Positions 14,872-23,711 of a stretch of 64,000 nt of DNA are shown here, one piece after another. A program made the position numbers and the translations under genes. Position 1 is the first letter of the stretch. Each line of letters opens with the position of its first letter. Source of the stretch: Paenibacillus_V sp046244365 (GTDB lineage: Bacteria; Bacillota; Bacilli; Paenibacillales; NBRC-103111); the NCBI RefSeq assembly GCF_046244365.1, contig NZ_CP176395.1, positions 248,001 to 312,000 of the forward strand. The letters are read 5' to 3'. The notes under the pieces were generated by a model, which did no database searches, was not told the DNA's origin, and saw nothing but the letters and a program-made list of their open reading frames with translations.

Positions 14872-16239
14872 ATGAAGATGAGTAAATGGTTTGCCCTGCC
14901 TATGAGCCTTGTACTTGTCGCGGGCATTGCAGCATGCGGCAAGAAAGAAGAAACGACCGAACCGGGTAAAGCCGATACGACGCCGGATACGGTTAAAGTT
15001 TGGACTTATCCCGTACATGGCACCTATGAGAATGATATGAAGGATTTGGTTGCCGAATTCAACAAGCAATACCCGCACATCAAAGTGGAATACGAAGTGC
15101 TTTCTTGGGCTGAAGGTCCGAAGAAATTCGACGTTGCCCTCAACGCAGGCGACCCGCCGGACTTGTATTTCAGCGCTGTGAACGGGCAATATGTGGATAC
15201 GGGCCTCTTGCTTCCGCTGGATTCGCACATGACGAAAGAAATCAAGGCCGACTTCGTCCCGGGCGCACTGGAAACGATGCAGCTCGGCGGCAAGCAGTAC
15301 GGCATTCCGTTGTACCAAGCGCTGTGGGGATGGGGAGCGAACAAGCGCATCCTGACCGAGGCTGGAGTGGACTACAAAAAGATCCAAGAGCAAGGCTGGA
15401 CTTGGAGCGAGTTTACGGAAATCGCCAAAAAGCTGAACAAGAAGCTTCCTGACGGATCGCAGCAATATGCGCTTGTTACGGACGGCACTTCCCTTGACTT
15501 CCTCGACATGCTGAGCCGCTCTAATGGTTTGGTGGATTCCGTCGACGAGAAGGGCGCCTTCATCTGGAACGACGCCAAAATTCTCGATACGCTCAAATTT
15601 ATCGATTCGTTGCGCAAAGACGGCTTGATGCCGAAGGAAACGGCGGCAATCGCGCCTGCTAAACGTTCCGAAATGTTCTACGCCGGACAAGCCGCGATTA
15701 TCAGCAAAGCTATTCCTTACTACGACATCATGATCGCAAACCGCAATAAAGATATCGATGCAGGCAAAGTAAAAGGCGAGAAAATCGAGTACGTCCAATT
15801 GCCGGTGCCGCATGGCAACTCGATTCAAGGCTACGGTAAAACGCTCGGTAACGGAGAAGGCTACGTCATGTTCCGCCAGAAAAACGATAAAGGCGCGCAA
15901 CATGCCAAGAACACGTTCCTAGTCATGCAAGCTCTTACGGGGGCAAAAGCGGGCAACTCCGCGAACGAGTTGGCTCTGCCGTTCCTCAGCCAATCCCAAG
16001 CCAAAATGTACGAAGGCAAGAGCATGGCGAAGGCGGAAAATCAGGCAACGGCGCAAAAAATGCGCTCCAACGCGTCGCCTAACGTTTCCCTGAGCATTAC
16101 GACTGAAAAAGCGGCAAGCTTGAAGCAATACCGCGAGCAAGTCGTTAAGCCTCAATTGCAAGCTTTGTTTGCCGGAGAGAAAACGCCGGAGCAAGTAGCG
16201 GACGAATTCAAATCCAAAGGCCAACAAATGTTGAAATAG
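14872..16239 (+). CDS. Sugar ABC transporter substrate-binding lipoprotein
   Basis: A 455-residue extracellular solute-binding protein of family 1. It has a lipoprotein signal (LPMSLVLVAGIAAC, with the lipid-modified Cys at about residue 22), then a charged linker and the two-lobe binding fold with VKVWTYPVHG, FDVALNAGDPPDLYFSAVNGQ and IPLYQALWGWGANKRIL. It would capture an amino sugar outside the cell for the two permeases that follow. Given murQ, murK, namZ, anmK and murR around it, MurNAc or a MurNAc-containing disaccharide is the likely ligand; this is inferred, as the binding residues cannot be read from sequence. A hairpin separates it from the permease genes. Confidence 0.88.
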   Translation: MKMSKWFALPMSLVLVAGIAACGKKEETTEPGKADTTPDTVKVWTYPVHGTYENDMKDLVAEFNKQYPHIKVEYEVLSWAEGPKKFDVALNAGDPPDLYFSAVNGQYVDTGLLLPLDSHMTKEIKADFVPGALETMQLGGKQYGIPLYQALWGWGANKRILTEAGVDYKKIQEQGWTWSEFTEIAKKLNKKLPDGSQQYALVTDGTSLDFLDMLSRSNGLVDSVDEKGAFIWNDAKILDTLKFIDSLRKDGLMPKETAAIAPAKRSEMFYAGQAAIISKAIPYYDIMIANRNKDIDAGKVKGEKIEYVQLPVPHGNSIQGYGKTLGNGEGYVMFRQKNDKGAQHAKNTFLVMQALTGAKAGNSANELALPFLSQSQAKMYEGKSMAKAENQATAQKMRSNASPNVSLSITTEKAASLKQYREQVVKPQLQALFAGEKTPEQVADEFKSKGQQMLK

Positions 16240-16297
16240 TCTTTCTGCAGTATAATGATTTGGTAAGGCGACTAAACAAACGTTACATGCAAGGCAA

Positions 16298-16333
16298 AGA
16301 GCCCTATATGGTTTCATATGGGGCCTCTTTTTT
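16298..16333 (+). terminator. Intercistronic attenuator hairpin
   Basis: AGAGCCCTATATG and CATATGGGGCCTCT form a long stem with a GTTT loop, followed by a T run. It lies between the binding-protein and permease genes. Such hairpins commonly raise the level of binding protein over permease. Confidence 0.75.
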
Positions 16334-16353
16334 CCGAGAATGGAGGAACATGG

Positions 16354-17271
16354 GTGGATAATCGTATCGTTCAACCTAAACCGGCCGCATTTTCTTTCAC
16401 CCGCTTTTGGAAAGAGTACGGCTGGGCCTATTTGTTTATTTTGATTCCCATATTGTTGTTTTTGGTGTTCACGCTGTACCCTGTCATTTCGGCGTTTATT
16501 ATGAGCTTTCAAAAATATAACGTATTGAAATCGAGATGGATCGGTCTGGACAACTACTCCTATATGCTTAAGGACGACGTTTTCTGGAAATCCGTTAAAA
16601 ATACAGTTATCTTCACCATCGGAACCGTTCCGATCAATATCGCCATTACGTTTATTCTTTCGTTCTTCATCTTCCAAATGAAAAATACTTGGCAGACGTT
16701 CTTCAAGGCGACGCTTTATTTGCCTGCGGTCGCTTCAGGCGTCACCATTTCGGTTGTATGGCTCGCTATTTTCGATCCGACCTCCTCAGGGTTGATGAAC
16801 AAAATATTAGGCACCTTCGGCATCGATCCGGTCGTTTGGCTGGGGCAATCCAGTACGGCGCTATTCTCGCTCATGCTGATGAACTATTTGGGCGCGCACG
16901 GTGCCGGGATCATCTTGTACTTGGCGGCGATGGGCGGCATTCCGAAATCGCTCTACGAAGCGGCCGATATCGACCATGCCAGCGGCTGGGCGAAATTCAG
17001 CAAAATCACTTGGCCTCTTCTGAAGCCTACGACTCTATACCTTACCGTTACAGGCGTGATTACTTCGTTCCAGGTGTTTATCAGCGTTTATATGATGACC
17101 TCCGGCGGACCGAACTTCGCTACGACGACCATTGCTTATTTGATTTACCAAACGGCGTTCAACTTTTCCAATTTCGGACTGGCTTCCGCTCAGTCATTCG
17201 TTTTGGCGGCCATGATCATTCTCGTTTCCGTCGTCCAATTCAAATATTTCTCCTCCGATATCGAATATTAG
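16354..17271 (+). CDS. Sugar ABC transporter permease, MalF/UgpA type
   Basis: A 305-residue membrane protein with six predicted helices; the first runs about 26-50 (YLFILIPILLFLVFTLYPVISAF). The ABC-permease coupling loop reads YEAADIDHASGWAKFSKITWPLL (about 213-235; EAA motif with the conserved Gly). The GTG at 16354 is chosen as start because GGAGG (16342-16346) lies 7 nt upstream. The next permease begins 14 nt after its stop, so the two are translationally coupled subunits of one importer. Confidence 0.92.
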   Translation: MDNRIVQPKPAAFSFTRFWKEYGWAYLFILIPILLFLVFTLYPVISAFIMSFQKYNVLKSRWIGLDNYSYMLKDDVFWKSVKNTVIFTIGTVPINIAITFILSFFIFQMKNTWQTFFKATLYLPAVASGVTISVVWLAIFDPTSSGLMNKILGTFGIDPVVWLGQSSTALFSLMLMNYLGAHGAGIILYLAAMGGIPKSLYEAADIDHASGWAKFSKITWPLLKPTTLYLTVTGVITSFQVFISVYMMTSGGPNFATTTIAYLIYQTAFNFSNFGLASAQSFVLAAMIILVSVVQFKYFSSDIEY

Positions 17272-17284
17272 GGTGGTGTGCTCG

Positions 17285-18118
17285 TTGCATTCAAAATCCA
17301 AAACCATTTTCATAACGATTGCCGCAGCGGTGCTGCTCCTGTGGGTGTTAATCTCGATCGTGCCGCTCTATTGGATGATTATCGGCTCGTTTCAGGACTC
17401 GAAAGCCTCGGCGTCGTTTCAGCCGCAATGGCTTCCTGACGTATGGTCGATCGCGCCTTACGAACGGTTTTTCGGCAAAACGCTGGCGCTTCGGTGGCTC
17501 GGCAACTCCTTGTTCATTTCGGCCGTGCTGACGGTAACGAACGTATTTTTCGCTTCGCTGGCGGGCTACGCCTTCGCGAAATTGAATTTCCCGGGCCGCA
17601 ACTCGATCTTTTGGGTGCTGCTCAGTACGATGATGATTCCCGCACAGGTTACGCTGATCCCGCTGTACGTACTTATGATCAACGTGTTCGACCTCGGCAA
17701 TACGTACACAGCTATTTTGCTGCCGTCGATCGCTAGCGTAGGGAACATCTTCTTGATGAAGCAATATATGTCCAGCTTGCCTACGTCGCTTATCCATGCG
17801 GCGCGAATCGACGCGTGCAGCGAGTTCGGCATCTTCTGGAAGGTTATATTGCCGATTGCCAAGCCGGGTCTCGCCGTGCTTGCGATTTTCACCTTCGTCG
17901 CCAGCTGGAACGACTTCTTCTGGCCTTTGCTCGTCACGAGCACGAATGACATGCGTACCATTCAGGTCGGCTTGTCCACGTTCCGCTTCGCGGAAGAGAC
18001 GGACTTCGGGGCGATCATGGCCGGCGCTACAATAGGCGCGCTGCCGATGTTCATTCTATTCTTCTCGCTGCAAAAGTATTTCCTGCAAGGCATTACGATC
18101 GGCGCCGTTAAAGGCTAG
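17285..18118 (+). CDS. Sugar ABC transporter permease, MalG/UgpE type
   Basis: A 277-residue membrane protein with about six helices; the first is at about 8-30 (IFITIAAAVLLLWVLISIVPLYWM). The EAA-like coupling loop reads HAARIDACSEFGIFWKVILPIAKPGLA (about 166-192; A-A-x-I-D and Gly conserved). The start is uncertain: TTG at 17285 lies 6 nt after AGGGTGGTG, while in-frame GTG codons at 17273 and 17276 overlap that ribosome site. It pairs with the MalF-type permease immediately upstream. Confidence 0.9.
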   Translation: MHSKSKTIFITIAAAVLLLWVLISIVPLYWMIIGSFQDSKASASFQPQWLPDVWSIAPYERFFGKTLALRWLGNSLFISAVLTVTNVFFASLAGYAFAKLNFPGRNSIFWVLLSTMMIPAQVTLIPLYVLMINVFDLGNTYTAILLPSIASVGNIFLMKQYMSSLPTSLIHAARIDACSEFGIFWKVILPIAKPGLAVLAIFTFVASWNDFFWPLLVTSTNDMRTIQVGLSTFRFAEETDFGAIMAGATIGALPMFILFFSLQKYFLQGITIGAVKG

Positions 18119-18251
18119 ACGATTACGGCGATGCGTATAGATTACGCGCATTCTGTTCTTTGGGCCCCCTCCGGAAAGCGATAGGATGACCGTCGCAGGT
18201 ACGCTTAGCTTTTTGGGGGATGAGTTTGGGACTATTCAAGGAGGAATCCAA

Positions 18252-19358
18252 GTGGCAAAAGTCGAGTTTAGAAACGTTGTCAAAGAATACGTGGACGAAA
18301 AGAGGGGCAATTTTACTGCGGTAACCGGCTCCGACTTCGTCATTAACGATAAAGAGTTTGTCGTATTTGTCGGCCCTTCGGGCTGCGGAAAATCTACATC
18401 CTTGCGGATGATGGCGGGTCTTGAGCGCCAAACGAGCGGGGATATCGTCATCGGCGACCGCATCGTCAACGACATGCATCCGAAGGATCGCGATATTGCT
18501 ATGGTGTTTCAGGACTATGCGCTGTATCCCCACATGACGATCCGGGAGAACCTGTCGTTCGGACTGAAAAACCTGAAGCGTCCGAAGGACGAAATCGAGC
18601 GTAAGGTGGCGGATGCCGCTACTATTTTGGGATTGACGGACATGCTGGAGCGCAAGCCCCGCGAACTGTCGGGCGGTCAAAGACAGCGCGTTGCGGTAGG
18701 CCGCGCAATCGTGCGCGATCCGCAGGTGTTCTTGTTCGACGAGCCGCTCTCCAACCTGGACGCTAAGCTTCGCGTTCAAGTTCGCGTGGAGCTGGCTGAG
18801 CTGCACAAGCGTCTCGGCGCGACCATCGTATACGTAACGCATGACCAGGTAGAGGCGATGACGCTGGGCGAGCGGATCGTCGTCATGAACAAGGGGGCCA
18901 TCCAACAAATCGCATCCCCGACCGAGCTGTACAACAAGCCGAACAACATGTTCGTCGCAGGCTTTATCGGTTCGCCGGCGATGAATTTTATCGATGCGAA
19001 AATCGAAGGCGGGAAAGCCGTGTTCGAGGGGGGCTCTATCGTATTGGAAGATGCGATGGTGGCCGGTCTGAAAGCTTACGAAGGCAAAGCTGTCGTCATG
19101 GGCATTCGTCCCGAGCATATTTACGGCGAAGATTTCGTTCATATCGCATCGAAAGAGCATACGATAACGGCGCAAATCCAGGTTATCGAGAATTTGGGCG
19201 CGGAGAACCTGCTCTATTTCCGCATCGGCAGCAGAATGGTGACGGCACGCGTCAATCCGGAAACGGAAGGGCGCAACGGCCAAACGAAGGTGTTCGTCCT
19301 TGACCGCAGCAAGCTAACGTTCTTCGACCCGGCTACAGAGGCGCGTATTGCTCTATAA
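18252..19358 (+). CDS. Sugar ABC transporter ATP-binding protein, MsmX/UgpC type
   Basis: A 368-residue ATPase that powers sugar import. It shows Walker A VGPSGCGKSTSLRMMAG (about 38-54), the Q-loop VFQDYALYPH, the signature LSGGQRQRVAVGRAI (about 138-152), Walker B VFLFDEPLSNLD (about 159-170) and the H-loop YVTHDQVEA. A C-terminal TOBE-type regulatory domain follows (from about 240). The GTG start at 18252 lies 8 nt after AAGGAGG. Many Firmicutes use a single shared MsmX ATPase, so a dedicated copy within the operon is notable. A 133-nt gap separates it from the permease gene. Confidence 0.93.
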   Translation: MAKVEFRNVVKEYVDEKRGNFTAVTGSDFVINDKEFVVFVGPSGCGKSTSLRMMAGLERQTSGDIVIGDRIVNDMHPKDRDIAMVFQDYALYPHMTIRENLSFGLKNLKRPKDEIERKVADAATILGLTDMLERKPRELSGGQRQRVAVGRAIVRDPQVFLFDEPLSNLDAKLRVQVRVELAELHKRLGATIVYVTHDQVEAMTLGERIVVMNKGAIQQIASPTELYNKPNNMFVAGFIGSPAMNFIDAKIEGGKAVFEGGSIVLEDAMVAGLKAYEGKAVVMGIRPEHIYGEDFVHIASKEHTITAQIQVIENLGAENLLYFRIGSRMVTARVNPETEGRNGQTKVFVLDRSKLTFFDPATEARIAL

Positions 19359-19397
19359 TCCGGTTCACGGCAGTCCGATTCAGGAGGGGATATTGGC

Positions 19398-20129
19398 ATG
19401 AAGAAGCTTAATCAGATCGTCGCTCAATCCGGGGCGCAAGTTTTCCGGGAGATCGTCCCGGTAGCTTTATTCAGCATCGTCAGTTCGTTGGTGCTGCTGC
19501 CCTTTATCTTTTTCCTGCCAATCGGGATGGCGGTATTCTTGGCGGTGCTGCTGTATGTGCCGATTTGCACGGGCGTGCTTTATGCAACCCACCGCATGCT
19601 GGAGGGCGGCAAAGGCAAGCTCCGCTTGATGTGGGCGGGAGCGCTCAAGTTTTACGGGGCTTCTCTTGTTTACGGGATCATGCTTGCCGTGATGGGGCTC
19701 ATTTTGGGTTCGTCCTGGTGGTATTACGGGGGCAAAAGCGGAGCGTTTTATTTCGTTATCGCGGTGTTTCAAACGTATTTCGTCGCCATGGTGCTAGTCT
19801 CGCAGGTTTATACGCTTCCCTTGGTCGTGCAGGAACGAATGGGCATCTTTGCGGCGATCGGCCGCAGCTTTAAGTTATTTATAACGAATCCGTTATACAC
19901 GATCGGCGCTTTTATTCAAATTGTTTGCCTTACCGTTATTTTAAGCATCACGATTGTCGGATTCGGCTTCCTGTATGTGGGGATGATGGGCGTTTATTTG
20001 AATATGCTGACCGCTAACCTCATACGCAAGGAAGGAGCCGATAATGGCTCGGGCATCGTAAACCCGATTGACGAAGCGGCCTATGCCAAGGAGCTTGGCG
20101 GCGAACCGCAGGTAGCTGCTTTTCGGTAA
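19398..20129 (+). CDS. Polytopic membrane protein of unknown function in the sugar operon
   Basis: A 243-residue protein with about six hydrophobic segments: about 20-55, 55-65 region, 84-105, 115-140, 165-185 and 185-215. The soluble C-terminal tail is acidic (GADNGSGIVNPIDEAAYAKELGGEP). I do not recognise a family with confidence. The stretch LPLVVQERMGIFAAIGRSFKLF between membrane segments loosely recalls YesL/DUF624-type proteins often found with sugar ABC operons. It lies 39 nt after the ATPase gene and 65 nt before namZ, so it is part of the salvage operon. It might assist transport or sense wall fragments, but there is no direct evidence. Confidence 0.7.
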   Translation: MKKLNQIVAQSGAQVFREIVPVALFSIVSSLVLLPFIFFLPIGMAVFLAVLLYVPICTGVLYATHRMLEGGKGKLRLMWAGALKFYGASLVYGIMLAVMGLILGSSWWYYGGKSGAFYFVIAVFQTYFVAMVLVSQVYTLPLVVQERMGIFAAIGRSFKLFITNPLYTIGAFIQIVCLTVILSITIVGFGFLYVGMMGVYLNMLTANLIRKEGADNGSGIVNPIDEAAYAKELGGEPQVAAFR

Positions 20130-20194
20130 CCGCCGGCGGTTCGGCAATGGTTCCGGCGCATATTCGGCCGAATAAAGCGAGGAGTGTTTCCAAG

Positions 20195-21397
20195 ATGAAT
20201 ACAGCGGAAAAGAAACCGGCGGTTCTAACGGGAGCCGACCGGCTGGTGAATTGGGCTGAGCGCAACCTGCAGGGGGCCCGCATCGGACTTCTGACCAATC
20301 CCACGGGCGTGAACCGGCAATTCCGTTCGACTGTGGACGTATGCGCCGACTTGACTTCGGTCAAGCTGACGGCGTTGTATGCTTGCGAGCACGGCATTCG
20401 CGGAGAACGGCAGGCGGGTGTATTATTTGAGGACGAAACGGATGACCGCCTGGGCATTCCGGTATACAGCTTGTACGGCAAGAGCAAGAAGCCGACTGCT
20501 GAGATGCTGGAGCATGTCGACGCGGTCTTATTTGACATTCAGGATCTGGGCGTACGCTTTTATACGTACATGACGACGATGCTGTATATGATGGAGGCTT
20601 GCGCGCAAGCAGGCAAAACCTTCGTACTGCTCGACCGTCCTAATCCGCTGGGCGGGAACGTCAGCGAGGGAGGCATGCTGGTTCCCGGATTCGAATCGAT
20701 GGTCGGCGGCTTTGCCGTTCCGTTCCGTACGGGGCTTACGCTCGGCGAGTTCGCCGGGTATGTGAACAGCCGGATCGAGCCGGCGTGCGATCTGCGGGTC
20801 GTGCCGCTGGAAGGCTGGAGCCGGGACATGGAGTTTCCGGATACGGGGCTTCCTTGGATCATGCCTTCCCCGAACATGCCGACGATGGATACCGTCCGAG
20901 TCTATACGGGCAACTGCTTGTTCGAAGGGGCGAATTTGTCGGAGGGACGCGGTACGACGAAGCCGTTCGAACAGGTCGGAGCGCCATGGATCGACGGCGC
21001 CGAGCTGAGCCGCGTCATGAACGGATACGGACTTCCGGGCGTTCATTTTCACCCGGTTACGTTTACGCCGATGTTCTCAAAGCATCAGGGAGCCTTATGC
21101 GGGGGCGTACAAACGTTCGTTACGGATAAGACGACGTACAGATCCCTGGAAAGCGGACTTACGCTGCTGCATACGATAGCCCGAATGTACGGCGAAAACT
21201 TTGAATGGATCGCACCTTTTAAGGAGGGGCGAAAGCATTTCATCGATTATTTGACGGGAAGCGACCTCGTTCGAACGTCCATCGGGGAAGAGGCCGGCTT
21301 GCAAAACATCGTGAAGCGGTGGTCCGTTGAAGCGGAAGCTTGGATGCAAGAGCGGAAGCCGTTCTTATTATATGAAGAGGGCGAGCGTCAAGCTTAG
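20195..21397 (+). CDS. namZ: DUF1343 protein, probable exo-beta-N-acetylmuramidase NamZ (YbbC)
   Basis: A 400-residue DUF1343/YbbC-family protein. It shows GARIGLLTNPTGVNRQ (about 29-44), LYACEHGIRGERQAG (about 61-75), VLFDIQDLGVRFYTYM (about 111-126) and GTTKPFEQVGAPWI. B. subtilis NamZ releases MurNAc from the non-reducing end of wall fragments. The ATG at 20195 follows GAGGAG; the upstream in-frame extension is charged. No signal peptide is visible with either start (N-terminus MNTAEKKPAVLTGADRLV), unlike the secreted B. subtilis enzyme. So here it may act in the cytoplasm on imported MurNAc-GlcNAc. The gene follows the transporter and precedes anmK. Confidence 0.88.
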   Translation: MNTAEKKPAVLTGADRLVNWAERNLQGARIGLLTNPTGVNRQFRSTVDVCADLTSVKLTALYACEHGIRGERQAGVLFEDETDDRLGIPVYSLYGKSKKPTAEMLEHVDAVLFDIQDLGVRFYTYMTTMLYMMEACAQAGKTFVLLDRPNPLGGNVSEGGMLVPGFESMVGGFAVPFRTGLTLGEFAGYVNSRIEPACDLRVVPLEGWSRDMEFPDTGLPWIMPSPNMPTMDTVRVYTGNCLFEGANLSEGRGTTKPFEQVGAPWIDGAELSRVMNGYGLPGVHFHPVTFTPMFSKHQGALCGGVQTFVTDKTTYRSLESGLTLLHTIARMYGENFEWIAPFKEGRKHFIDYLTGSDLVRTSIGEEAGLQNIVKRWSVEAEAWMQERKPFLLYEEGERQA

Positions 21398-21440
21398 CCC
21401 ACACAGCCGGATCGGTCCGGAAGCGGGAGGGGAGAGTCCC

Positions 21441-22631
21441 ATGTTAGCAGCACTTATCAATAAAGATAGCCGGCTTATAGCCGGACTTATGTCGGGAACT
21501 TCGCTCGACGGCGTCGATGTGGCGATCGTCCGTATAACGGGCAGCGGGCAAGACTCGAAGGTGGATCTGGTCCACTACGGAGCGACTACGTATGACGATA
21601 CTCTGCGAGAGCGGCTCAAAGAGTTGTGCAGCATCGAGCATTCCGACGTGGCGCAGGTGTGCGGCATGAATTTCTATATGGGCCGAGTGCTGGCGGATGC
21701 GACGAAGAAGGTTGTCGCGGAAGCCGGCTTGACGATGGAGGATATCGACCTGATCAGCTCTCACGGGCAAACGGTATGGCACATTCCCGAAAACGATCCG
21801 AAGGATGAAATCCTTGTCCGGTCGACGCTGCAGATCGGCGATCTGTCCGTGATCGCCAAGGAAACTGGCAAGCCCGTTATCGGAGACTACCGGACCGCGG
21901 ATATGGCGGTCGGCGGTCAAGGGGCGCCGCTCGTGCCTTACAGTGATTATATTTTGCTTCGTCATGAGACCAAAGGGCGTATCGCGCAAAATATCGGGGG
22001 GATCGGCAACTGTACGGCGATTCCCGCCTCCGGACGGCCGGAGCAAGTCATTGCCTTCGATACCGGCCCCGGCAATATGCTGATCGACCAGGCCGTATAT
22101 ACGCTTTCGGGCGGTGCGCAGAGCTATGATGCGGGCGGCGAATGGGCGGCTCGCGGAAGCGCGGACGTCGGCTTTGTCGAGCAAATGATGAGCCATCCCT
22201 ACTTCGCACGGCCGCCGGTAAAGACTACCGGACGCGAGCTGTTCGGCAAAGCATACGCGCTTGACTGGATCGGCCGCATGCAACGCGAAGGCCTTTCGGA
22301 CGCTGATATCGTCGCCACGTTTACCGCATTTACGGCCCGCTCGATCGCCCAGAGCTACCGCGATTTCGTCCTGCCGGTCATGGCGGTCGAAGAGGTTTTC
22401 GTTTCCGGCGGCGGCGCGCACAACAAGACGCTGCTCCGGATGCTAGGCGATCTGCTTCGTCAGCAGCGGATTACGACATCCGACGAGCTTGGCATCTCCG
22501 GCGACGCCAAGGAGGCGGTGGCGTTCGCGATTTTCGCCAACAACGTGCTGTTCGGCATCCCGAACAATCTTCCTTCCGCTACGGGGGCTGCTAAGTCTAC
22601 CGTGATGGGTAAGCTCGCTTTTCCGTTCTAA
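21441..22631 (+). CDS. anmK: Anhydro-N-acetylmuramic acid kinase
   Basis: AnmK opens the 1,6-anhydro ring of anhMurNAc and phosphorylates it, giving MurNAc-6-phosphate, the MurQ substrate. The 396-residue protein shows IAGLMSGTSLDGVDVAIVRI (about 12-31), ISSHGQTVWHIPE, GDYRTADMAVGGQGAPLVPY and the ATP-site FDTGPGNMLIDQAV. The ATG at 21441 lies just after GGAGGGGAG and gives the usual family length; an open frame starting at 21327 overlaps the end of namZ and is not used. Its product joins the MurK route at the same intermediate. Confidence 0.94.
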   Translation: MLAALINKDSRLIAGLMSGTSLDGVDVAIVRITGSGQDSKVDLVHYGATTYDDTLRERLKELCSIEHSDVAQVCGMNFYMGRVLADATKKVVAEAGLTMEDIDLISSHGQTVWHIPENDPKDEILVRSTLQIGDLSVIAKETGKPVIGDYRTADMAVGGQGAPLVPYSDYILLRHETKGRIAQNIGGIGNCTAIPASGRPEQVIAFDTGPGNMLIDQAVYTLSGGAQSYDAGGEWAARGSADVGFVEQMMSHPYFARPPVKTTGRELFGKAYALDWIGRMQREGLSDADIVATFTAFTARSIAQSYRDFVLPVMAVEEVFVSGGGAHNKTLLRMLGDLLRQQRITTSDELGISGDAKEAVAFAIFANNVLFGIPNNLPSATGAAKSTVMGKLAFPF

Positions 22632-22719
22632 AAAATAGATTCCCTTGCAACAAATCAAAACGATGCGCTGCGGGCAACAGAACCGCAACCCGACAACCGA
22701 CAAAGGAGTTGTACGCCGC

Positions 22720-23676
22720 ATGGTCACTTACCGCACTTATCAATCGGGCGATGAAATTCAGCTCGTTCCATTATGGAACCGCTGCTTGACGAAGGACCCC
22801 GTTACGCCGATTCGCTTTCGCAACCTGGTTCTGCTTGATGCGAACTTCGATCCGCAGGGGCTGCGGATAGCCGTAGACGGTGAGAATCGCGTGATCGGCT
22901 GCGTCTACGCGGTTCGCCGCCTGCTTCCGATGCACGGGACGGAGCTGGAGCCGGAGAACGGCTGGATTCCTTTCTTCTTCGTCTCGCCTGCGTATCGCCG
23001 CCAAGGCGTCGCTTCCCGGCTCATGCAGGAAGCAGTCGCTTTTCTGCGGGAGCAGGGGCGGACGAACATTTTCTTCTCGTCGTATGCCCCGAATTATATT
23101 ACGCCGGGCATCGACGAAACGAGCTATCCGGAAGGCTACGCCTTTCTGCAAAGCCAAGGCTTCGCCCGGTTGTACTCCCCGATCGCGATGGACTACTCGC
23201 TGGTCGATTACGAAGCGCCGGCGGAAATCGAGGAGCTGAAGCGGCAGCGCGCTGCCGAAGGCTACGAGTTCCGGCAAGCGGCGGACGGCGACTTGTACGA
23301 GGTCATTCAGTTCGCGAACGACGTGTTTAACCCGGATTGGGGCCGCGCGATCCGCGAAGGCGTTCTGCAAGGCTTGCCGCTGGAGAGCATCCTGATCGTC
23401 AGAGACAACGGGAAGCTCGTCGGCTTCTGCTTGCATGGGGGCTATGAGGGCGTCAAGGAGCGTTTCGGGCCGTTCGGCGTCGACCCGGGGCAGCAGGGCA
23501 AGGGGCTGGGCAAAATTTTGCTGTACGACTGCCTCACCAACATGCGTGCCCAAGGGCTGCACGGCGCATGGTTTCTTTGGACGGGCGAAACGACGTCCGC
23601 CGGTTATTTGTACAAGAAGGTCGGGTTCTCGATTACCCGCCATTTCCACGTCATGAAGCTCAGCAACCCGTCGTAA
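22720..23676 (+). CDS. Tandem GNAT-family N-acetyltransferase
   Basis: A 318-residue protein with two GNAT folds. The N-terminal half (about 1-145) has an acetyl-CoA loop region FFFVSPAYRRQGVASRLMQEA (R-R-Q-G-V-A; about 87-106). The C-terminal half (about 175-315) has GPFGVDPGQQGKGLGKILLYD (Q-x-G-K-G-L-G; about 250-270). The ATG at 22720 follows AAAGGAG at 22701-22707. The acceptor is unknown. It lies between anmK and a PIG-L family gene, so an amino-sugar acceptor such as a de-N-acetylated wall sugar is possible, but this is context only. Confidence 0.85.
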   Translation: MVTYRTYQSGDEIQLVPLWNRCLTKDPVTPIRFRNLVLLDANFDPQGLRIAVDGENRVIGCVYAVRRLLPMHGTELEPENGWIPFFFVSPAYRRQGVASRLMQEAVAFLREQGRTNIFFSSYAPNYITPGIDETSYPEGYAFLQSQGFARLYSPIAMDYSLVDYEAPAEIEELKRQRAAEGYEFRQAADGDLYEVIQFANDVFNPDWGRAIREGVLQGLPLESILIVRDNGKLVGFCLHGGYEGVKERFGPFGVDPGQQGKGLGKILLYDCLTNMRAQGLHGAWFLWTGETTSAGYLYKKVGFSITRHFHVMKLSNPS

Positions 23677-23711
23677 CTCAAGCAAACCAACGGATAGAGG
23701 AGACGAACGCC

